Source: an uncultured Bacilli bacterium (GTDB lineage Bacteria > Bacillota_I > Bacilli_A > RF39 > UBA660). Taken from it: a DNA stretch of 11,015 nucleotides. Location: contig CAPHZB010000045.1 of NCBI GenBank assembly GCA_948629335.1, forward strand, positions 1 to 11,015, in the 5' to 3' direction. The number at the start of each line of letters is the position of its first letter. The first letter of the stretch is position 1. A model generated the notes under the pieces. That model was given only the letters and a program-made list of their open reading frames with translations, ran no database searches and was not told where the DNA came from. Shown here piece by piece: positions 6,586-11,015 of the stretch. The translations under genes were made by a program, and so were the position numbers.

Positions 6586-7140
6586 TTAATAATGTGTTCT
6601 TAGCTCGTATACTATTACCTTTTCTTTTTTAGTACCTACTTCTTTATCAAACAATGCAAATTCCACAATAACATCTTGAAGATTATTGTTCATAATATAT
6701 TGATAAATAAAATCAAAATGTGGAACCCTATTTAATTTTTTATCAAATATATCAGTTTTTAAATTAAATGTTGGATTTTTCAGTGCATCTCTTACTGATG
6801 CTGTTGGATTAATTGATAATATTGCATATACTTCTTCGTTTGATAAAAATTCTATTTCCCCAACTAATAACTGATTATCAACATAATTTGCAGAACTGAC
6901 ATTAATTGTAAATAGATTATAACCTTTAATTTCTTCTAAGACTTTATCATAATCAACTTTTAACTTAAAAGTTCCACCTGCTCTAGATTTATCTCTTATT
7001 GCATAATAATTTGCAGGATATTTTTCTATAAATTCTTTCACTTTTGTTTCTTCATTTTCCCTAAATAATTGCTCTGGAAATTTATTTAAATCTAATTCAT
7101 TTATTTTATTAATACTTTCCAATTTACTTTTGATAATCAC
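6586..7140 (-). CDS. 184-aa protein of unknown function, operon partner of Fic
   Basis: I do not recognise this protein. It is soluble-looking, with no signal peptide or membrane segment. Notable stretches are IRDKSRAGGTFKLKV (about 48-62), INVSSANYVDNQLLVGEIEF (about 77-96), LSINPTASVRDAL (about 106-118), FNLKTDIFDKKLNRVPHFDF (about 122-141) and VIVEFALFDKEVG near the C-terminus. The start is GTG at 7138-7140: AAAGGAGG (7147-7154) lies 6 nt upstream, and a nearby ATG is followed at once by a stop. A TTG-initiated longer frame would begin inside the ribosome binding site. It is first in a two-gene unit with fic, transcribed from the promoter in repeat copy A. The pairing suggests a partner, substrate or regulator of Fic, but nothing in the sequence shows which. 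Confidence 0.8.
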   Translation of the reverse strand: MIIKSKLESINKINELDLNKFPEQLFRENEETKVKEFIEKYPANYYAIRDKSRAGGTFKLKVDYDKVLEEIKGYNLFTINVSSANYVDNQLLVGEIEFLSNEEVYAILSINPTASVRDALKNPTFNLKTDIFDKKLNRVPHFDFIYQYIMNNNLQDVIVEFALFDKEVGTKKEKVIVYELRTHY

Positions 7141-7146
7141 ATACTT

Positions 7147-7182
7147 CCTCCTTTGCAAATCAATACTTCTACATCAATTATA
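7147..7182 (-). promoter_or_regulatory. extended -10 promoter and ribosome binding site of the Fic unit
   Basis: TATAAT (7177-7182, minus strand) is preceded by TGC, an extended -10; the -35 is poor. It lies at the downstream end of repeat copy A. AAAGGAGG at 7147-7154 fixes the GTG start of the 184-aa gene. Confidence 0.55.
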
Positions 7183-7272
7183 GCACACAAAAAGGCATTT
7201 CTTATCAAAACACCTTTCATTTGTACTTATTTTCTCTATATTTATTTAATCTATCATAAATTATCACACTTG
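7176..7272 (-). repeat. 97-bp dispersed direct repeat, copy A
   Basis: This copy matches 5378-5474 without gaps (about 71/97). On the minus strand it starts CAAGTGTGATAATTTATG, which lies within the last codons and stop of the CotD-like frame, and it ends at the TATAATT of the Fic-unit promoter. Similarity to copy B drops sharply upstream of 7272, so this is a sharp edge. A shorter, weaker resemblance (CTTTTTTGTGCTATAAT-like) recurs at 8487-8501, which probably reflects a common promoter style rather than a third copy. Confidence 0.75.
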
Positions 7273-7291
7273 TGGTACTTCATGATAGATT
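7248..7291. repeat. 44-bp near-palindrome at the CotD/repeat junction
   Basis: Bases 7248-7257 (AATCTATCAT) and 7282-7291 (ATGATAGATT) are perfect 10-bp inverted arms, and the interior is also largely symmetric: 18 of 22 positions pair around a centre between 7269 and 7270, with non-symmetric central bases CT. The right half is CotD-like coding sequence, the left half is repeat copy A. It could be a serine-recombinase attachment-site junction, an operator, or an mRNA hairpin; no T-run follows on the minus strand, so it is a poor intrinsic terminator for the gene above. Confidence 0.7.
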
Positions 7292-7419
7292 TCCTTTTCT
7301 ACACATTTTGTAATCGTTGGTTCAACAACTTGTTGTTCCATACATGGAGAACCCCCATAATTCATCATTGGACCAGCAAACATACCTTGTTGTCTATTAC
7401 AACAATTTCTACCAAACAT
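7264..7419 (-). CDS. CotD-like spore coat protein, apparently truncated
   Basis: The 51-aa frame starts MFGRNCCNRQQGMF and ends VEKEIYHEVPQV, then TGA and TAA. The Cys/Gln/Met-rich beginning and the VVEPTITKCVEKEIYHEVP segment resemble CotD-family inner spore coat proteins, which in related bacteria go on with a His/Cys-rich part of some tens of residues. Here that part is missing, and the frame stops where repeat copy A begins. I chose the ATG at 7417-7419 because GGAGG lies 7 nt upstream; an ATG two codons earlier is too close to it. The protein would be made in the mother cell and assembled in the coat if expressed. The alternative is a naturally short coat-like protein. CotD assignment is from remembered family features. 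Confidence 0.6.
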   Translation of the reverse strand: MFGRNCCNRQQGMFAGPMMNYGGSPCMEQQVVEPTITKCVEKEIYHEVPQV

Positions 7420-7441
7420 TTTCATTCCTCCTTATCTACTT

Positions 7442-7450
7442 TATAGTATG
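7442..7450 (-). promoter_or_regulatory. possible mother-cell (SigK/SigE-type) -10 element
   Basis: CATACTATA on the minus strand fits the SigK -10 pattern CATAnnnTA, placed about 23 nt before the CotD-like start. B. subtilis cotD is SigK dependent. No convincing -35 was found, so this is tentative. Confidence 0.3.
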
Positions 7451-7481
7451 TAGATAGAAAATTTATGAACAGGATACTTTC

Positions 7482-7577
7482 CTAAGAATTAGCATCTTCT
7501 TGTCTTTTGGTATATTTTTCTTCCTTACCCATTGCTTCTTTTAACTTTCTAATAACATAACTGTTGTCTTCAATCAT
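7482..7577 (-). CDS. possible 31-aa small protein, weakly supported
   Basis: In the gap between the CotD-like frame and the HExxH protein there is one short minus-strand frame, MIEDNSYVIRKLKEAMGKEE onward, ending at TAG. It is highly charged and would form a helix. There is no clear ribosome binding site, and the length is near what chance allows. Nothing else stands out in 7451-7597. Confidence 0.25.
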   Translation of the reverse strand: MIEDNSYVIRKLKEAMGKEEKYTKRQEDANS

Positions 7578-7597
7578 AAAATTTCATTTATTACGCT

Positions 7598-8452
7598 TTA
7601 TCTTTTTATAAAATGCTTCCTTTCTTTCAGTTTTTGGTAAACTTCCTTTACCTCTTCCTCATCTTTTGCTGACGAACGAATAATATCCGTAAGATAAATT
7701 TGTTCATATAGTTCATCAAATGTGTATTGTGTTCCATGTTCGTTATTGTATTTTTGTGCTAAAACACTTTGCTCCCTTTTAACGTCCACTATATACTTTC
7801 TAAAGTTTTCATCTTCTCCATAAAGAGAAATTGTTCTATCAAATATACGGGCCACTTGTTCATAAGCAAAGCGGTGTGCATAATATTCATCAGGAATCAT
7901 ATAATACCCGAGTACGTCTTTTTCTAAAAGGTCATTTTCTAAAGAACCAATTTGTTCCATAATAGGAATATTCTCTTTCCTATTTAGGGTAAGACACCAT
8001 AGCAATTGTTCTAAAAATTCTCTTTCTAAAATAGTACTTGATTTTAGGATACTTTGTTGTCTAGAAATAATATGATAATTCTCATGATAGATACAGTCTA
8101 ATAAATAAACATTCAAAAAATCAAGCACATAGATATCATCGTAGCCATCTTGAATTATTCCATCTTCTATAAATGATTTGCGCATCAATATTCGTTTTTC
8201 ATAAACATTTGTTATCATTTCAAATAAACATTCTTGTAGTTGATAGTCACTTGGAAGTACAATAAGTTGATATTGACCATTCCTATACTTGTTTGATAAT
8301 ACATTTTGTAACTCCTTTAATAGAAGAATGTGATCTTGTTTTGGTATTTTATCCCACCATTTACTATGAAAAAGATTAGTAACGAAAATTTCTTTTTGGT
8401 AAACAGATAGCCTTTTATATTGTTTTTGATCAAAAATTTCTTTTAAATTCAT
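7598..8452 (-). CDS. unrecognised 284-aa protein with an HExxH-type motif
   Basis: I do not recognise the family. The soluble-looking protein contains CIYHENYHIISRQQ, an H-E-x-x-H zinc-binding motif (H123, E124, H127 in this numbering), and further on YYMIPDEYYAHRFAYEQVARIF (about 183-204). The latter resembles the third-ligand helix of ImmA/IrrE-type zincins (E-x-x-A-x-x-F-A), with E189 as a candidate ligand. This suggests a metallopeptidase-like protein, but the spacing (about 60 residues) is not diagnostic. The start ATG 8450-8452 (MNLKEIF) has GGGAG 8 nt upstream; an in-frame ATG at 8467 has only a poor site and would lie close to the predicted transcription start. It has its own promoter after the terminator of the ffh operon. 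Confidence 0.75.
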   Translation of the reverse strand: MNLKEIFDQKQYKRLSVYQKEIFVTNLFHSKWWDKIPKQDHILLLKELQNVLSNKYRNGQYQLIVLPSDYQLQECLFEMITNVYEKRILMRKSFIEDGIIQDGYDDIYVLDFLNVYLLDCIYHENYHIISRQQSILKSSTILEREFLEQLLWCLTLNRKENIPIMEQIGSLENDLLEKDVLGYYMIPDEYYAHRFAYEQVARIFDRTISLYGEDENFRKYIVDVKREQSVLAQKYNNEHGTQYTFDELYEQIYLTDIIRSSAKDEEEVKEVYQKLKERKHFIKR

Positions 8453-8486
8453 TATTGTTTCTCCCATAAAATCACCAATGTTTTCT

Positions 8487-8492
8487 ATTATA
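8487..8492 (-). promoter_or_regulatory. extended -10 promoter of the HExxH protein gene
   Basis: TGCTATAAT on the minus strand is an extended -10 placed directly after the terminator U-tract; any -35 would fall inside the terminator hairpin and is not convincing. The leader to ATG 8452 would be about 28 nt. Confidence 0.5.
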
Positions 8493-8493
8493 G

Positions 8494-8523
8494 CACAAAA
8501 AAGATAAAGTAATGCCTTTATCT
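8494..8523 (-). terminator. Rho-independent terminator of the ffh-hydrolase operon
   Basis: On the minus strand AGATAAAG (8516-8523) and CTTTATCT (8502-8509) form a perfect 8-bp stem with a 6-nt loop, followed by TTTTTT. It lies 17 nt after the hydrolase stop codon. Confidence 0.8.
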
Positions 8524-8539
8524 CTTAAAAAATACTTAT

Positions 8540-9640
8540 TTACCCCATCTGCATTAAATAAAGTAGTATAAGATATGTTGTCATTTTATCTCTAAATACA
8601 TAAAATCCTTTTAAAAAATCAGGATGCTTTTTTTCCTCACCATTAGGAATCGCATCAAATAATAGAATTTCTCCCATATGTAATTTTAAATCCACTACAA
8701 ATACAGAACCAGTGAAACCTTGGTGCGCTAAAGCAAAATCAGAAAATTCTTTAGGAACATACGAACGATATCCTTTTGTTTTCTTATATAGCCCTGAAAA
8801 ACTTCGATTTCGATTGATTGTATCAATAAAAGTATAATCATAAATTTCTTTTAAAAATCCACTATCAAAAACATGTCCATTCCATAATTCTTTTGCAAAC
8901 TTGGATAAATCATAAACATTACTAAAAAGTCCTGCTGCTCCTGTCATTCCATGTGCCACTCTCGTTTTTAAATCATGTGGTAGGTAGAATGTATTCCCAT
9001 TTCCCTTTAGAATATAATCATGACTAGGTAGGAATAATGTATTTTCCATATGATACTTATCAAAAATATCTTCTTTAAAATACGTTTTTAAATCTTTGTT
9101 GGTTACTTTCTCGATAATATTACCAAGTAAAACATGTCCAATATCGGTATATGTCGTTGTTTCTTCACTGTATTCTTTTACTTTAACCGTTTTAAGTACT
9201 TTTCTAAATGTTTCATAATCTTTTGTTTCTGATAGTTTTCCTTCCGTTTCGATGATACCAAACATTTTTATAGCATCTAACACAGTATAATTTTGTAATC
9301 CTTTACATCCTTCTAAATACGTACAAATTGGTTGTTCAAAAACAATCCTGTTTTCTTTTCTTAAATCATAAACTCCCTTTAGTGTAAATAGTTTTGTAAT
9401 TGAAGCTAAATCATACAATGTATTTTCCTGAAAATTATGAAAGTAACTCGTTTTATCTGTTAGTAAAGCAACAGATACATCTTTAATTTGATATGGATTT
9501 GTTTTTATAAACGTATCAATATACGTATTTATTTCTAACTCTAATTCTTCTTTATTTTTATACTGTTTTACTGCATTTAAATAATAAGATTTATCAATTT
9601 CACACCCACTATTTATTAAAGCATCTAGTAAATTTTCCAT
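8540..9640 (-). CDS. serine hydrolase of the beta-lactamase/penicillin-binding-protein fold
   Basis: The 366-aa protein matches the class C beta-lactamase-like family (Pfam Beta-lactamase), which includes esterases and D-aminopeptidases. The nucleophile motif S-x-x-K is SITK (S80, K83) in LYDLASITKLFT, the second motif is Y164-T-D in TTTYTDIGHVLLG, and HQGFTGS (306-312) occupies the place of the KTG-like third motif. GMTGAAGLFSNVYDLSKF (about 231-248) is also typical. There is no signal peptide, so it is likely cytoplasmic. The substrate is not predictable; cell-wall peptides or esters are possible. ATG 9638-9640 was chosen because AAGGGAG (9644-9650) lies just upstream; a longer GTG-initiated frame overlaps ffh without a ribosome binding site. 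It starts 10 nt after ffh and is in one operon with it, ended by the terminator at 8494-8523. Confidence 0.88.
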   Translation of the reverse strand: MENLLDALINSGCEIDKSYYLNAVKQYKNKEELELEINTYIDTFIKTNPYQIKDVSVALLTDKTSYFHNFQENTLYDLASITKLFTLKGVYDLRKENRIVFEQPICTYLEGCKGLQNYTVLDAIKMFGIIETEGKLSETKDYETFRKVLKTVKVKEYSEETTTYTDIGHVLLGNIIEKVTNKDLKTYFKEDIFDKYHMENTLFLPSHDYILKGNGNTFYLPHDLKTRVAHGMTGAAGLFSNVYDLSKFAKELWNGHVFDSGFLKEIYDYTFIDTINRNRSFSGLYKKTKGYRSYVPKEFSDFALAHQGFTGSVFVVDLKLHMGEILLFDAIPNGEEKKHPDFLKGFYVFRDKMTTYLILLYLMQMG

Positions 9641-9650
9641 AATCTCCCTT

Positions 9651-10958
9651 CTAGAAAGGCATTTTAAAGTTACCATTCTTCATCATTTTCATCATCTTTT
9701 TCATTTCTTCAAATTGTTTCAAAAGACGATTTACTTCTTCTACACTCCTTCCACTTCCCTTAGCAATTCTCACTTTTCTAGAAGCTTTTAAAATACTTGG
9801 GTTCTTTCTTTCTTCTGGAGTCATAGATTGGATAATTGCTTCAATATGTGCCATATCTTTAGGATCTATTTTCACACTTGTAAGTCCCATTTTTTTTGCT
9901 CCAGGGATCATTTTTAATAAATTTTCTAAAGGTCCTAACTTTTTAATTTGATTGATTTGGCTTAGAAAATCTTCTAAATCAAAATTTCCCTTTTTCATTT
10001 TCTTTGCTGCCCTTAATGCTTCCTCTTCATCAATAACGGATTCAGCTTTCTCAATCATAGACATGATATCCCCCATGCCTAATATCCTTGTTGCCATTCT
10101 CTCAGGGTAGAACTCCTCTAATCCATCCATCTTTTCACTAACACCAATAAATTTGATAGGTACATTTGTTAAATGACGAATAGAAAGGGCAGCTCCACCT
10201 CTTGTGTCACCATCCAATTTGGTTAGGATTGCTCCTGTTAAGGAAAGATTACTATGAAATCCCTCAATCACATTAATAGCATCTTGTCCCATCATACTGT
10301 CGATAACTAAAAGTGTTTCCTGTGGGTGTACTTTCTCTGTGATATTTTTAAGTTCATCCATTAATTCCTCATCAATGTGAAGACGTCCTGCTGTATCAAT
10401 TAAAACATAATCGTATTTTTTTTCTTTTGCATACTGAATTGCATGTTCAGAGATTGTAACAGGGTCCCCTTTTCCCTCTTCATATACTTCTATGTTTAAT
10501 TCACGTCCTAATTGTTTTAATTGATCAATGGCAGCTGGTCTATATACATCACACGCAACCAAAAGTGGATTTTTTTTATACTTTTTACGAAGCATATTTG
10601 CTAGTTTAGCAATCATTGTTGTTTTACCACTACCTTGTAATCCAACCAACATTAAAGTTGCAGGATTCCCTGTTAAATTCAAATCCTCTTTTTCTCCACC
10701 TAAAAGAGCCACCAATTCATCTTTTACAATTTTAACAAATACCTCTGTCGGTTTTAAGCTCTTACTTACTTCTTCCCCAAGTGCTTTTTCTTTTACGTTT
10801 GCAACAAACTCTTTTACTACTTTATAATTAACATCCGCTTCTAATAGGGCAAGTCGAATTTCTCTAGTTACATCACTAATGTTTTCTTCTGTAATTTTTC
10901 CATACCCTTTCATTTTATCTAAAGCATTTTGTAAACGATCTCCTAAATTTTCAAACAT
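9651..10958 (-). CDS. ffh: signal recognition particle GTPase Ffh (SRP54)
   Basis: The 435-aa protein binds SRP RNA and signal sequences of nascent membrane proteins and delivers ribosomes to FtsY at the membrane. The N domain is at about 1-90. The GTPase domain has the P-loop GLQGSGKTT (106-114), DVYRPAA (137-143), DTAGRLH (188-194) and TKLDGD (246-251), then RILGMGD (291-297). The methionine-rich M domain contains the RNA-binding SRKVRIAKGSG (393-403) and ends KKMMKMMKNGNFKMPF. Length is normal for the family. The start is MFENLGDRL at 10956-10958, the conserved N-terminus. No close ribosome binding site is present there; the upstream frame stops 7 nt before, which suggests translational coupling. 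A TTG-initiated longer frame from 11009 would add 17 residues not found in Ffh. Confidence 0.97.
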   Translation of the reverse strand: MFENLGDRLQNALDKMKGYGKITEENISDVTREIRLALLEADVNYKVVKEFVANVKEKALGEEVSKSLKPTEVFVKIVKDELVALLGGEKEDLNLTGNPATLMLVGLQGSGKTTMIAKLANMLRKKYKKNPLLVACDVYRPAAIDQLKQLGRELNIEVYEEGKGDPVTISEHAIQYAKEKKYDYVLIDTAGRLHIDEELMDELKNITEKVHPQETLLVIDSMMGQDAINVIEGFHSNLSLTGAILTKLDGDTRGGAALSIRHLTNVPIKFIGVSEKMDGLEEFYPERMATRILGMGDIMSMIEKAESVIDEEEALRAAKKMKKGNFDLEDFLSQINQIKKLGPLENLLKMIPGAKKMGLTSVKIDPKDMAHIEAIIQSMTPEERKNPSILKASRKVRIAKGSGRSVEEVNRLLKQFEEMKKMMKMMKNGNFKMPF

Positions 10959-10965
10959 ATCATGA

Positions 10966-11015
10966 TTATAGGTAAGGCTTTGGCTCTGCATCCTCCACCT
11001 TTTCCCCAATCCTAC
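10966..11015 (-). CDS. C-terminal tail of an upstream gene, probably ylxM
   Basis: In the frame offset from ffh, the minus strand reads RIGEKVEDAEPKPYL and then TAA (10966-10968), 7 nt before the ffh start. In Bacillota the gene before ffh is usually ylxM, a small helix-turn-helix protein that assists the SRP pathway. The acidic, short tail is compatible but not diagnostic. Only 15 codons are visible. Confidence 0.45.
   Translation of the reverse strand, partial: RIGEKVEDAEPKPYL

Noticed and set aside
7183..7225. Terminator inside repeat copy A (AAAGG/CCTTT stem before TTTTTG)
   Set aside because: The stem is only 5 bp with a loop of about 17 nt and is not preserved in copy B.
7261..7269. 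Reading the TGA at the end of the CotD-like frame as Trp (Mollicutes code)
   Set aside because: A TAA follows at once, so it would add only one residue, and Trp is encoded by TGG throughout the window.
7153..7446. Plus-strand open frame of 97 codons over the repeat and CotD-like gene
   Set aside because: Its product is low-complexity and hydrophobic, it covers promoter and repeat sequence, and the minus strand has better-supported features.
10528..10827. Plus-strand open frame of 99 codons
   Set aside because: It is a shadow of the GTPase domain of ffh.
1..11015. CRISPR array, tRNA or rRNA genes
   Set aside because: No regularly spaced repeats, cloverleaf-like sequence with conserved T-loop, or rRNA-like stretches were seen; the only long repeat is the two-copy 97-bp pair.

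Overview
The window is AT-rich DNA from a low-GC Gram-positive bacterium (Bacillota). It carries ffh preceded by what looks like the end of ylxM, and a short CotD-like spore-coat frame that suggests a spore-former. I cannot name the genus. Every gene I can support is read from the minus strand, so biological order runs from high to low coordinates.

Region 1 (about 7,270-11,015) looks like resident chromosome. It holds a ylxM tail, ffh (SRP54), a serine beta-lactamase-fold hydrolase starting 10 nt after ffh, a Rho-independent terminator whose U-tract runs into the next promoter, an unrecognised protein with an HExxH-type motif, and a CotD-like frame that stops after about 51 codons.

Region 2 (about 1-7,270) looks like an accessory island. 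From its right edge leftward it contains: a promoter-bearing 97-bp sequence; a two-gene unit of a 184-aa protein of unknown function and a Fic protein; the C-terminal remnant of a DUF4143-type ATPase with an in-frame stop; a second, diverged copy of the 97-bp sequence; a stand-alone ATP-grasp enzyme; a HigBA-like toxin-antitoxin pair whose antitoxin also carries an ImmA/IrrE peptidase domain; a 58-codon small gene coupled to a large serine recombinase; and a HipA-like kinase cut by the window edge.

The most interesting structure is the junction near 7,270. The CotD-like frame stops there, the 97-bp repeat begins within about 2 bp of the same point, and that point is the centre of a 44-bp near-palindrome with 18 of 22 complementary pairs. 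I infer, without proof, that this is a recombination junction of a large serine recombinase element, and that the copy at 5,378-5,474 is the equivalent terminus of a second, tandemly accreted unit. The second notable point is the Fic protein, whose catalytic motif has Ala where Asp or Glu is normally found, with the inhibitory helix motif intact.

The island genes fit a defence or stress cargo: HigBA, HipA-like kinase, Fic and a decayed ATPase, with a recombinase able to move them. Several genes have very short leaders, with the ribosome binding site only about 5-15 nt after the predicted transcription start; this, together with Shine-Dalgarno spacing, was used to choose starts.
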